This document shows, one piece after another, positions 49,396 to 59,254 of a stretch of 64,000 bases of DNA. The DNA is from Umbilicaria muhlenbergii. Lineage: Eukaryota > Ascomycota > Lecanoromycetes > Umbilicariales > Umbilicariaceae. A model generated the notes under the pieces. That model saw only the letters and a list, made by a program, of their open reading frames with translations. It did no database searches and had not been told where the DNA came from. Numbering within the stretch: position 1 is the first letter of the stretch; each line of letters starts with the position of its first letter. Both the position numbers and the translations under genes were made by a program. The stretch spans positions 7,586,312 to 7,650,311 of the forward strand of contig KK106981.1 of assembly GCA_000611775.1 (NCBI GenBank), written 5' to 3'.

Positions 49396-49977
49396 ACTCA
49401 ACGTTGTGATGTCGGAGATGGAAATCTGAACAAGTGAGTTGATGGTACCTCCTCCTAAACCGCTGATAGAGCGTCCAGCGTAGAATTGAGCCGGGGTATG
49501 GGCGAAGCCGGCTATGAAATTGCCTAGTCCAAGCAGGAATGTGGCCACAATGAGGCAGTTCTTGCGCCCAAAAATATCGGACAGTCGCCCATTGATCAGC
49601 TGGATGCTCGTACTCGCGGTCAGAAAGCTCGCGCCAACCCACGAGATGGAGGTGCCAAGTCCGAGGCCGTTCGCTATCGCTGGCAAAGCGGTGGATACGG
49701 AGGTCTGGTCAAGATATGAGGTATATTGCACGAGAGCCAGGGCGGGAAAGACAACGAGGAGTTTCTTCATGGGCAGGACCAATGACTGCTGGTCTTTGAA
49801 AGTCTCCAGTGTGCGGCCAGGCGGGCCATCAGTCTCCATCCCGGCGGCAACTGGGGATGAAAGTGAGCTTGGTGCACGAGTTGACATTTCAAACTCACCT
49901 TTTGTCGCTCCAGAGTCAATGTAATGAGGGGTGTCTGACCGCGCTGGTTCCTTGACAGCGACGGCCATTGAAGCCAT
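49396..49977 (-). pseudogene. MFS drug:H+ antiporter-type transporter, truncated 5' part
   Basis: The first 190 or so residues of a major facilitator transporter (full fungal members have about 500-600). A polar N-terminal tail of about 65 residues is followed by TM1 (KLLVVFPALALVQYTSYLDQ), the fungal LDQTSVSTALPAI motif, TM2, loop 2-3 with motif A (NGRLSDIFGRK), TM3, and TM4 (GRSISGLGGGTINSL). The frame then reaches SDITTL and leaves the gene at about 49396, running 25 or so codons into LINE ORF1 sequence. Motifs resemble the 14-TM (DHA2-like) multidrug branch. The start is ATG at 49977. Codon use and GC match the other island genes. It is dead unless the lost part exists elsewhere. It is divergent from the dioxygenase gene, 1.75 kb away. 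Confidence 0.85.
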
Positions 49978-50895
49978 GAATGACGGCTCACTGTAATTTA
50001 CAGTGTTCCAGTTGACCGCAGACTTGTAGCACGCTCAAACAGGGGGGGATCTGCTTGACGTGAGCGGACTGTGGCCGTAGACGATGAGATTTAAGGCTAA
50101 GATCTGAGGTGTCGGACGCCCAACGCATAGCTTTGTTCAAGATCAGCGCTCTCTCAATATCAATGATGTAGACGGATTTCACCTATCCGATTAACAAGTG
50201 CCTATCCGATGATTTGACAACGCATCCTCAGGGTCCACCTAGAGTTGCGGACTAAGCATGTTATAGAGTAAGGGTAAGCGCAGATAAAGCATACGTGTGC
50301 ATGTGACTGTCATACGGCTGGAGCGGACGAACAATCTCACCGCATGCATGCCGCTCGGAGTAGCGGCACAGTTTGACCCGCTCGACCAGCACCAACCGTT
50401 GCTGCTACACCTGATTAGGAAATGAACAACCACATCTCAAGCTGTCCTTGACTTACCCCATCGCATCAGCTTAATAGAAAGTGGGAAGTGGTATCACAGA
50501 TAGTCCCTTGCATTGCCGTGATCGGGCCAACTACGATGTAGGGTGAGAGGCGGAGGTCCTTCCGTGGTTGATCGACCCCCCTGATTGTTTGCATGCATGA
50601 GGGACTTGATGAGGAATCAAATGATATCCTATCTATGTTCCACGTTGTAATGCACGACCAACAGCGATCTCAGTGATTAGCAAGCAAAAGAGGCCAGCTT
50701 TGGAGAGTGGATCCAAATCATTCTTGAAAAGGAGATGTGGATATGAGAGCCATCTGCTCTTTTTAATTCCCTCATCTTGTCTGACCGTATCATCAATGCG
50801 CATTTTTGTTTAGACTTTAAGAACACTCTCAGAACGAAGATCTTCCCCTCACTGTTATCACATAATTGCGATCCACGGTTGAAGCCTTTGTTCGG

Positions 50896-51003
50896 GATCC
50901 GCTGTGCATGGAGATCGCAGCTTATCAAGAGGAGGCACTGTTTCTACAAGATCCGCTGTTCATTGAAATTGCAGCCTATCAAGAGGAGGCTCTTTTGGCA
51001 TTT
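50896..51003 (+). repeat. 54-bp in-frame tandem duplication
   Basis: Two 54-bp units (50896-50949 and 50950-51003) begin gatccgctgt. On the plus strand they would encode DPLCMEIAAYQEEALFLQ and a close second copy, inside an open frame of about 80 codons that ends at 51111. That frame has no upstream ATG in the open stretch; the first internal ATG is at about 50908. It may be a remnant of a repeat protein gene, or non-coding. Confidence 0.5.
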
Positions 51004-51390
51004 GAGATTCTCTATCAAGAGGACATGCACATTTTGTTTGACAGTGAAACATCCGCATTTCTGTTGCTCCTGAGGCATGAAGGTGTTGAAGACGTTCTTA
51101 TCTTTCGTTAATGGTTCACCAATCAGGAGTTCGATGGCTGACATGTGTTGGTTGCCAGGCTCATCATTCATGGTCAATCTCAACGTTATGTTACCGCTGC
51201 AACTGCACTGAATCTGTGATTGACCACCGTTAGGTCTGTTATCATTGGAGAGACCCACACCTGGGAAGCAACTTGGATCTCTTGCCCCGCTCCCAACGTT
51301 TGAAAAGACCCAGCACTCACAGCGCGAAGCAGCAATCTCACCTGATGATGCTGTGAAAGCCAAGGTGCACAGAATAAAAGCCTTTCAAGC
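50944..51390 (-). other. Candidate small cysteine-rich secreted protein frame (start lost)
   Basis: A minus-strand open frame of about 145 codons. It starts after a TGA with KAFILCTLAFTASSG, a hydrophobic stretch that looks like a signal peptide core, then has Cys clusters: RCECW, SCF, QCSCSG, KCGC and later single Cys. No ATG precedes the hydrophobic stretch in frame; the in-frame ATGs at about 51410-51420 run into the TGA. Either the start is lost (pseudogene), a 5' exon is unseen, or the frame is chance. Its place at the edge of AT-rich repeats is where fungal effector genes often lie, but no family is recognised. Confidence 0.25.
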
Positions 51391-51723
51391 CCCCCAATCA
51401 AACTGTTGCATGCGGAGCATGCCTGATTAGGTGGCCAGCTATATGCGCTCGGCCTGTCTTATATGCGCTTGCTCAGTGTAGGTAAGCCCTGAGCAGGCTG
51501 AATTTGGAGGGTATATAGCAAGCCCTAGTTCTCCGAGACTGCTTTTTTCTTTACGTTCATTTTAGTCAATCTGGATCGATAGTTAGCTAGCAACAATACA
51601 TTTACTTGGTCTCTAAATAATCGTTCTATTCACACAAACACTATTAACGATCATTGTGTCTCACCAGTCTCACACGAACCCTACTTTCGAAAAACATCAC
51701 CCCTTTTATCTAGCACTTTCGCA

Positions 51724-53151
51724 ATGGCTCCTTTCTTGGGAACCACCGAAACCTACACTTACAGCCCCGGCACCGGTGCTGAGATTCCTCGAACCCCTCC
51801 ATCGCCTCCTAAGCCAGTTCATGACTCTCTAAAGAGGGAACCAATGCTGCCCATGGGCAGGCTTCACGGCTTCAAGTCCGTTGACATGACTCCAGTCCTG
51901 GGCACTGAATTCCCGGACGCCAACGTGGTCAACTGGATGAGAGTTCTGAACTCGGATGAGATGCTAAGGGATCTTGCAGTCATAAGTATGCCCAATAACC
52001 CCTTCTCACACCCTTGATGTGTTCTTCTATTTCTCCTAATCGTCTTACACTTGCTTTGTAGTCTCTCAGCGCGGAGTGGTCTTCTTCCGAGCCCAGGTCG
52101 GTCTCACAGACGAATTGCAAAAGGAACTCTGCCAACGTCTCGGACAACTCACAGGGAAACCTAAGGAAAATTACCTTCACATCCATCCACTAAACAACTT
52201 TAATGATGATCTTGACAAAAATCTCAATGTCATCACGACCGATCAGAACGCCAGGCCTGCCGAGGATCTTTTCCGCAACTCAGCTGAGCGAGGTCGTCGT
52301 AACGGCTGGCACACTGACATCGGCTACGAACTGCACTCTGCCGATTACACCATTTTGAAGTTAACCAAGTTGCCCAAAACCGGTGGTGGTGCGTCACCCC
52401 CCGCCTCTCTTCTTCCACTCATTTTGTCTCTTCTTCCCTGTGGAAATTGCTGACCGTCTTCTTCACACCAGACACCCTCTGGGCATCATCATGCGAAATC
52501 TATGACAAGATATCCCCCGCTTACCGCAGCTTTCTTGAAACGCTCACCGCGACTTTCGAACAGCCACGCTACTCCCAAACCTGTAAAGAAAAAGGGTTTG
52601 GGCTCTACACGGACCCTCGGGGTTCGCCCGCCAACGTCGGCACCAACCTGAGCGCGCATCACCCTGTCGTGCGCACGAACCCCGTTACTGGCTGATAGAG
52701 TTTGTTCGGCGTGGGCAACCATATCAAGAAATTCGATGGTCTGACTGCAGAAGAGAGCAGACGACTGCATGATTGGTTCCTTCAGATGATTGTAGAGAGC
52801 CCCGATGTGCAGTGCAGGTTCCAATGGGACAATCCATATGACACTGGTAAGTATTGAACCATGACTCCTTTCCTCCGGGGTCCTAGTGGAGAAAAGGTGA
52901 GAAACGAAGAGCGCTGACAGTTACCTAACGCAGCCATCTGGGACAACCGAACGACTTTGCACACTGCGAATATGGACTATGCGGGCTGTGGGGTGCGCAC
53001 TGGACACCGCGCAGTGGGCATTGGAGAAGAGCCTTACTTTGATCCCGCAAGCTCAACTCGCCGCGAGGCGCTCGATGCGGAGAGGAGGGCGAATGGCGAG
53101 GTTCTTGACGGAAAGAATCAGGCGCCTGAGAACTTGCTTGCGATAGAATGA
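51724..53151 (+). pseudogene. TauD/TfdA-type 2-oxoglutarate dioxygenase, four exons, disrupted
   Basis: Fe(II)/2-oxoglutarate dioxygenase of the taurine dioxygenase family, which hydroxylates substrates such as sulfonates with loss of CO2 from 2-oxoglutarate. Exons: 51724-51985, 52062-52388, 52472-52846 and 52934-53151. The introns of 76, 83 and 87 bp have GT...AG ends (gtatgc, gtgcgt, gtaagt) and keep the frame; 394 codons in total, a normal fungal length. Iron ligands are visible: H171 and D173 in GWHTDIGYE, and H331 in NRTTLHTANMDY. TGHRAV carries the Arg for 2-oxoglutarate. Codons 271-272 are TGA TAG (52693-52698) where relatives have Trp-Lys in the motif HPVVRTNPVTG-x-x-SLFG, so the product would stop before the distal His. 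All else is intact, which implies a recent loss or a sequence error. The start ATG follows a gcaATGGCTcc context. It is tail to tail with the ATP-grasp gene, 173 bp apart. Confidence 0.88.
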
Positions 53152-53324
53152 GGATTGTACGTCAAACACAGCCCGCTGAAATGATTTGCACGGTGAAGGA
53201 ATGGTTCTGTCTTTATTGATTGAATTGATTTGGTTTAGGTAGAGGCCTGAAGGCCTATGTAAGCTGTCGTAACCGGCGTGCTAGTTTTTAGCTTCATAAC
53301 GGCCATTGGTAGAGAAAAATGAAT

Positions 53325-54503
53325 TTATTCTTTTGGCACTTTAATACACCTTAGCTCCTTCAAAGTCTTCGCGCTGGCTAATAGCTCCCGCAAGAGATGT
53401 GCATAATCCCAACCCAATGCGCTGGCTGCCATGGCGGTCAATGAAGCCTGGTTCTCTCGTCCTGGCCGTCCAGGTCCAGTCATGTTCGGCTTCATGTTGA
53501 CATCGAAGATTGCGAATTCTTGGCCCTCCCTACGCCTTCTCACGTCCACCCGGATTGGTGCCGTCACACACAGCATCTTTGCAACATGCTCACACTGTCT
53601 TGCTATTGTGCTATAGCTTAGATCTCCAGCTTCTTGATCTGGTGTGATGACGCGCGAGTTTGCTGTCACGGCTACGTTGCCGCTGTACGGTGCGATGCCA
53701 GAGACGTGGTTGAAGCGAGATACAATTGGGAGGGCCCAGTAACTCTTCGTTCTCTGCGAAGGCGGCATCACAGTCACAGTTGCTTCTTCTCCACCTAGGA
53801 ACTCTTCAAGCATCACAACATCAGACTCGTTCAGCAGGTTCTCTATGTGACTCTTCAGCTCCTCAGGCCCATTGCTCATTTTCACGCCGTGGCTTCCGCG
53901 GCCGCGAGGGGGCTTTCCCACAATTGGATATGTAAGCTCGCCAGCATGTTCCTGAAAGAATCCACGAACGCCCTGTGTAGCGGTTACATTCCACGCTCGG
54001 GGCAGCGGAAGCTTGGTTTTCTGTCGCAGCAGATCGTTTACGTAAGTCTTGTCATCGTACAGCTGGACTAGATTGGGAGGCTGCCCCACGATCCGGAGAT
54101 TTCCAGCATATGCAGCAATTTGCGACGAGGTCTGTAGTGGGTGTGAAGAGAAGAGAACAGTGTTAGCCCAGAGATGTGTTGCGCCCAAGGAGATGGCGGC
54201 GAGGATACCAGACTCGGTGTCTGGGAAGCACCATCCAATATGGTTCGCAGGATCAAGGGAAGCGTTGGGCGCTGGTGTTATGATGGAGATTGGGGCTTTA
54301 GATTTTGAGAGAACAAAAGCAATATCTGCCCCCGAGTCTTGATAGCCTCCGGGTTTGGGTGGTTTCCGTATGCCGTTGATAACAGGTGGCTCGATAGCTT
54401 GGTACAGCACCGCAGCTTTGGCGCTAAAATTACTATGAAGGCGGATCGTTTGACTGCTGGGAGAAAGCAGGAGGGCATGACGTTCAAAGAGACATCGAGC
54501 CAT
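53325..54503 (-). CDS. ATP-grasp domain carboxylate-amine ligase-like protein
   Basis: Intact single-exon gene of 392 residues from ATG 54503. ATP-grasp enzymes activate a carboxylate as acyl-phosphate and couple it to an amine or thiol. An N-terminal pre-ATP-grasp part holds the WCFPDTESGI and GATHLWANTVLF stretches common to a Pezizomycotina family. Then come the ATP-grasp lysine and Gly-rich loop (YPIVGKPPRGRGSHGVK, K197), the hinge acidic pair LEEFLGGEEATV (about 232-244), the RVDVR strand (about 318-322) and the metal-binding FDVNMKPNMTGPGRPG (D334, N336, N340). The D-Ala-D-Ala ligase-like fold is family knowledge; the substrate is unknown. Upstream 54504-54600 is transitional to AT-rich sequence, so the promoter lies near the repeat border. 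Linked to a dioxygenase and a transporter, it may belong to a small pathway. Confidence 0.9.
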   Translation of the reverse strand: MARCLFERHALLLSPSSQTIRLHSNFSAKAAVLYQAIEPPVINGIRKPPKPGGYQDSGADIAFVLSKSKAPISIITPAPNASLDPANHIGWCFPDTESGILAAISLGATHLWANTVLFSSHPLQTSSQIAAYAGNLRIVGQPPNLVQLYDDKTYVNDLLRQKTKLPLPRAWNVTATQGVRGFFQEHAGELTYPIVGKPPRGRGSHGVKMSNGPEELKSHIENLLNESDVVMLEEFLGGEEATVTVMPPSQRTKSYWALPIVSRFNHVSGIAPYSGNVAVTANSRVITPDQEAGDLSYSTIARQCEHVAKMLCVTAPIRVDVRRRREGQEFAIFDVNMKPNMTGPGRPGRENQASLTAMAASALGWDYAHLLRELLASAKTLKELRCIKVPKE

Positions 54504-54892
54504 TTCATCCAATTCTATCTTCTAATAATCCTCTCTTTTTCTTGCTGTTATTGGTGCAGTCACTGACATTTTTGGTGTAGTCACAGATTATAAGATACTA
54601 AGGGATAGACCATAATCATGCCCCGCCTACTAATAATCGTTCGCTTATTAGTGCTAGCCGCTGAAAGACGCAATTCTAGAACTTTTTATTTGAAAACCTT
54701 ACAGTACAGCCACATGATTATGTACTACCTTAGTCATGCTTCTCAAGCTTTAACTACCTTCTTAAGTTTCTTTCAAATAGCTTTAAAAGCCTTGACAAGC
54801 TTTTTATTAATCACTGCTTGCTCTTGTTTCACTTTATTTTCTGCCTTAATGTGAGCAGCTAATTAAGCATGACAAATGCATTAAAGATGCTG
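54504..54892. other. Island border, no clear gene
   Basis: Base composition shifts from balanced to AT-rich between about 54520 and 54900. A 78-codon plus-strand frame from ATG 54618 has no recognisable domain. The opposite strand reads a Lys-rich helical stretch (ENKVKQEQAVINKKLVKAF) that might be an old transposase tail, but this is not secure. Confidence 0.4.
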
Positions 54893-55836
54893 TGACTTTT
54901 ATTTTTATTTCTTCATTAAATGTATGCAGTCTAAGACTATGACACTGTATAATATTATATATGTGAGGTATTTATTACCTCAAGTCAATTTTATTTTTAT
55001 TTCTTCATTAAGTGTATGCAGTTTAAGATTATGACACTGGCTAGTAATCTAGTAATACATTTGTGAGAGAAAACTCTCTAGTCAACTTATTTTATCAATT
55101 TTTTTGGCGGCTGCTATTGGTGTCAGAATTGCACAGTTTTAAATATTTTTTTCAATATCTCCTTAATCCTCTTCCTGATTTTCATCCTCACTCTCTCTCA
55201 ATGTTTGTGAAAGCTGATCATGCGTAATGAGCTTTCAAAGTCATGTTTAAGTTAATGTTTGTGAAGGCTGATCATGTGTAATGAGCTTCTGAAGTTGACA
55301 TTTGAGGCAATGTGTGTGAAGGCTGACCATGCGTAATGAGCTTCTGAAATCACGTGTTTGAGGTTAATGTGTGTGAAGGCTGATCATGCATAATGAGCTT
55401 CTGAAGTCAACATTTGAGGTTAATGTATGTGAAGGCTGACCATGCGTAATGAGCTTCTAAAGTCACGTGTTTGAGGTCAATGTTTATGAAGGCTGATCAT
55501 GCATAATGAGCTTTCAAAGTCACGTTTGTAGACTTAATGAGTTTAATTAATGTTTTTTAAACTTATCTTGACTTCTCTACCAGGTGCACAACGTCTGATA
55601 GGTATTAACAGAAGACATCATGTGAAGATGTGAGTTCTTTATCTTCCTCAAGTCAATTTATTCTGTTAATTTCTTTTGCAGTTGTTATTGATGTCAAAAT
55701 TACATAATTTTAAATATTTCTTTTAATATCTTCTTAAGTCTCTTCTTGATTATCATCCTCAAACTCTCTTAAAAGTCATTTTGTGTAGTTATTTTTGTGT
55801 GTTTTAAAAATATTAAAGTATTTTTAATTCTTTCTT
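54893..55836 (-). mobile_element. LINE 3'-UTR fragment (minus), split by a SINE-like element
   Basis: Minus-strand LINE tail: A-rich end at about 54893-54910, then the ACTTAATGAAGAAATAAA-type end and the conserved GTCATAGTCTTAGACTGCAT block. It is interrupted at 54992-55645 and continues to about 55836, where the 3' end of a second LINE begins. Only 3' UTR is left. Confidence 0.8.
54992..55645 (-). mobile_element. SINE-like tail-sharing retroelement, copy C
   Basis: Minus-strand copy of 654 bp with a perfect 14-bp duplication CCTCAAGTCAATTT (54978-54991 and 55646-55659), inserted in the LINE 3' UTR. The LINE-like tail is at 54992-55195, about six minisatellite units at 55195-55530, and the 5' block at 55530-55645. 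Because the SINE-like tail and the LINE 3' UTR lie side by side, their similarity can be read directly here. Confidence 0.93.
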
Positions 55837-56577
55837 TTTATTTATTTCTTCATTAAGTGTATGCAATCTAAGACTATGACACTGTATAGTTTACATATGT
55901 GAGGTATTTATTACCTCAAGTCAGCTTGTTTTGTCAATTTCTTTTGTGACTGTTATTGATGTCAGAATTGCACATTTTTAAATATTTCTTTCAATATCTT
56001 CTCACCCTACTCCCTGATTTTCATCCTCAACCCCCCCTAAAAGCCACTTCCCTGTAGCTATTTTTGTGTGTTTTAAAAATACTAAAGTATTTTTAATCCC
56101 TTCCTTCATACAAAGTAGTGACTGTAATGTTAATTGTGTAAATTCTGCTTTTTACATTTCCTGTTTCAGCTCCTGCTGCTCTTGTTTATACTGCTTGCAA
56201 TTTAACAGTAAATGCTCTGGTGACTGTTTTAAATTACACTGAAAAAATTGATTGTTTTCATATGTAGGTAATCTGCAAAGATATGATTTAAAATAGTCAT
56301 GTCCTAGTTTTAATTGTGTAAATGTTGTAAAGGTTAACCTTTCACATTTGTATAATTCTTTTAACTTTATAATTAAATTAGGCCTTGTAACATATGTCTT
56401 GTATTGTTGACCTTGATTTGCATTTTGTCATTTTATTAATCATTCCTCTTTGGTAATTTCCTCAATATCTTTTTTGATATAAGATAAAAAAGTATGTCTT
56501 GAGTCTGCATTAATAACTGCATTTTCTGAGTTTAAAGCTTCTTGTTTGACTGCTTTATCTGTTAATTCATTTCCTGG
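55837..56577 (-). mobile_element. LINE 5 (minus), 3' end with ORF2 C-terminus
   Basis: LINE 3' UTR and the C-terminal Cys/His part of ORF2, very similar to 18230-18965 of LINE 3. It ends within RNase H (the GNELTDKAVKQ-type region) at 56577, where the plus-strand LINE 4 begins. Confidence 0.8.
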
Positions 56578-57451
56578 TAAGTGAGGGGTCAAGCAAAGTT
56601 GTCACAGCAGAAATCAAAAAGCAATCAAGTCACACATATGATATATCATTGTCATAGGCCTCATAAACTACTTAGTTCAGAGACTTAAACCCTTTTTTTC
56701 AATTCTCAAAGCCAGCAGTGATTGCAAAAGCATGATGAATTCAAGTATATCACAAAGTTGTCGCAATCTTCACACCAAAAATGATTGAAAATCACAAAAA
56801 CAACAACACCTTTTTTCTTGATTTGTCATGTAAGAATTAAATTTAAATCTATCTTACACTGCTTTTACAAATTGCAAAACATCAAAAACACATTGTTGTT
56901 CACTGCTTTCTGCCTTTATTATTGTTCAACACACGTCAAGTCACGGTTCTTGAGAATTTTGATGAGGTGTAAGCACTAAACCTTAAATCAACCACCTCAC
57001 AAAATATCATGAAACTTCACTTTTTCTACATTTTCCTTCATGCTTTACAATACTAAAGGTCATTCTTTTTGAGTTTGACATAAAGGACTGTAAAAAGCTC
57101 AGATTAATAAAAAAGCCTGTGAAGGAAAGTGCTATTCTGAGTACAAGAAATATAAAGAACTCTAATAAAGCATTTCATATATAAAGAGTAAAGATCAGTG
57201 AGTCTATATCATTTTCTATTTGAATAAGCTCAGATTAAGTCAGGCTACAGGTGATTTTAGGGGCTTTTATAAGGCTTAAATTTCTAAAGATCATAGAGGC
57301 TACTTATTCTGAGTATCAGGGATAAAAAATGAGGCCTTTAAACTCTTGATTGTGCTTGAGTTTATAAAGGAAGGGATATTAAACTTGAGGTAAATTCAGG
57401 ATATCATCAGGACTGAAACATCAGAAAAACATCAAAAAACATTATAATGAA

Positions 57452-58446
57452 GGTCATACTTCTGAATAAATCTTAACACTTTCTGAATAAACTTCAAATC
57501 TTCTGAATAAACCCTTCTAACCTAATCAGGTTTAAATACATGTATAGTCATACACAGCAGCTCACCCCTTTCCTCCTCTCTTCCTCAAATTTTCTTGCCC
57601 CGTGAATACGCCTTTTAGAAAAAACCAATCATGAATTGATTTTCAGAATTTCTTTCAAGTTCAGCAGTAGAATTTCATATGAAGGATTTTAATGACGTTC
57701 TAAGAGACTCTTTTGAGGATAAAATTGATGATGAAATTAACAAAGAAACTGATGAAGAAACCTCTGAGGAGTCACTTTCTGAATTCAACACTCTCATGCA
57801 GCTGAAGCAGTCAGTGAAGCAGCAGACTGCTCTGTCTCAGTTCATTGACTTTACCTCTGTGACAGATCATCTGAGAAACATAAGACCTTGAGGTCAGTGA
57901 GATCAGCAGAGGCAATAAGCTTCAGTCTCTCAGAGTATCTCAGACAGCATAATGAGGTCATTTCAGCTCATCAGTTAATAAATCTCAGGCCTAAAGGCGT
58001 GCTGTCAAGTCAATGACTCATTGACTGACTGATGAGCTGACTGAAATTGAGCGGCACTTCATTGCCTGAGGCCGCCTCAGATTTTTGAAGGGGGGGGTGC
58101 ATGATTGATGACAGCAGCAGCAGTGAGCCAGCTGTTATGAGGAGACAGTGATGACAGCACTTAAGAAGGGGAGGTGAGTGCAGCAGTGATAAAAGGCATG
58201 ATGAAAGATGTGTGATGAGAGATCTGCAGTCTATTAGCATATATTCAACTTTTGAATAACTTTTGAAGGCTCAAATTGAACTTCAAATCATAAGGAATTG
58301 AGCCTTTTAAGTCAACCTTTAATTCTGAACTTCTGATGTGTAAAACAGACACGCTGAGGTCATATAACCTGATTAAGTTAAAAGGGTCTATTCAGAAGAT
58401 TTAAGGTTTATTCAGAAAGTGTTGAGGTTTATTCAGAAGTGTGATC
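57452..58446 (+). mobile_element. MULE-like TIR element with 9-bp duplication (995 bp)
   Basis: Flanked by a perfect 9-bp duplication TATAATGAA (57443-57451 and 58447-58455). LINE 2 at 48208-48216 shows the empty site (TATAATAAA on the minus strand). The TIRs are about 80-90 bp (left 57452-57536, right about 58365-58446) and each carries the motif CTTCTGAATAAA or CTTTCTGAATAAA three times at about 20-bp spacing. A 9-bp duplication plus long TIR suits Mutator-like elements, but no transposase is present. It carries an acidic open frame at 57679-57891. Confidence 0.85.
57679..57891 (+). pseudogene. Acidic protein fragment inside the MULE-like element
   Basis: A 70-codon frame with an ATG: start MKDFNDVLRDSFEDK, then a Glu/Asp-rich part (NKETDEETSEESLSE) and a QLKQSVKQQTALSQF stretch, ending TDHLRNIRP before a TGA that may be a former Trp. 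In the same frame an upstream ATG at about 57631 is followed by a TGA two codons later (again a likely former Trp), so the original protein probably began there and went on past 57891. I do not recognise a family. It may be a captured gene piece or the remnant of the element's own ORF. Confidence 0.4.
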
Positions 58447-58762
58447 TATAATGAATATAACATCAGACATGAAGTCTGAAAATAATAGTCAGTGCACTAC
58501 ATCTACACCTACACTGATGGTATTCATAACAAAGGAAAACTACTTTGTTATGAATAACAATCAAAACAGCCCGTTCACCTTCTCATAAACACACAGGCAA
58601 ATCAAAAAAGTCACATTGCAAGATAAAAAATGCAAAAACATCACTTCCTCACAGGAAAGTCAACCGGTGAAGGTGTGAATTCAAAGTTCAAGGGAAAACT
58701 GTGAAAATTCACAAAACAGTGAACAGAGTAAAAGTGGAAAAACGCTGAATTTGAGACACAAA

Positions 58763-59254
58763 ATGATGAAATCACTGTATTTAGCAGCAAACTCTGCGCT
58801 GCTAAATCTAGTCAATACATCACACCCGTCGCAAAAATTTGACCTAAATCAGGCAATTTTCCACCTCGCAAAGTCACAAAACTCACAAAATGTGAAAAGT
58901 TCACAATTGGCAAATTTGAACACAAACGTGCAAAATCATCACTTGCAAAGCCAAATTCAGGTCATAAATTCTAAAATGAATTTACTACTACGCAAAACAG
59001 ACAGTGTGAATGCAAGTGTAAAAACAGCTGCAGAAAACACGGGGAAAATGCAAAAAGTTGCAAATGCAGCATTTGCACAAAACAGTTAAAAACAGCACAC
59101 GGAAATACAAAACAGTCAAATCACATCAGATAAGGCTGAAACCTTCAGTATTAGTGCAAAACAAGAGCTTAAATCTATGATGAAAAATTCAGCTCAATCA
59201 GGTAACTTTTCAGTGAGTATGACTGAAAATGCTGAAAACACCCAAAAACATCAA
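58763..59254 (+). pseudogene. LINE 4 ORF1 N-terminal part
   Basis: Start of LINE ORF1: an MMKSLYLAANSALLNLVNTS beginning, a Gln/Asn/Ser-rich body, a KMNLLLRKTDSVNASVKT block, then NAAFAQNS and a stop at 59087-59089 where LINE 1 still reads Asn-Gln. The frame resumes (KNSAQSGNFSVSMTENAENT) up to 59254. It corresponds to the gag-like protein of the LINE. Confidence 0.75.

Larger units (their letters stand above)
49978..51723. other. Intergenic region between MFS and dioxygenase genes
   Basis: GC-balanced and not RIP-mutated. It should hold the divergent promoters of the two genes. A TATA-like tatatagc at about 51511 lies some 210 bp before the dioxygenase start. It also contains a 54-bp tandem duplication (50896-51003) and a cysteine-rich open frame on the minus strand (50944-51390). 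The rest shows no recognisable gene. Confidence 0.6.
56578..59254 (+). mobile_element. Tad-like LINE 4 (plus), 5' UTR and ORF1 start
   Basis: 5' end of a LINE: 5' UTR from about 56600 (CAAAAAGCAATCAAGTCACA) to 58762, split by a TIR element at 57452-58446, then ORF1 from ATG 58763. It is cut at 59254 by the hAT copy X3; the rest is not in the window. It shows the uninterrupted ORF1 sequence at the MITE Y2 site of LINE 1. Confidence 0.85.

Noticed and set aside
54618-54854. 78-codon frame with an ATG next to the ATP-grasp gene
   Set aside because: It lies in sequence grading into repeats, with no recognisable domain or splice context; most likely chance.
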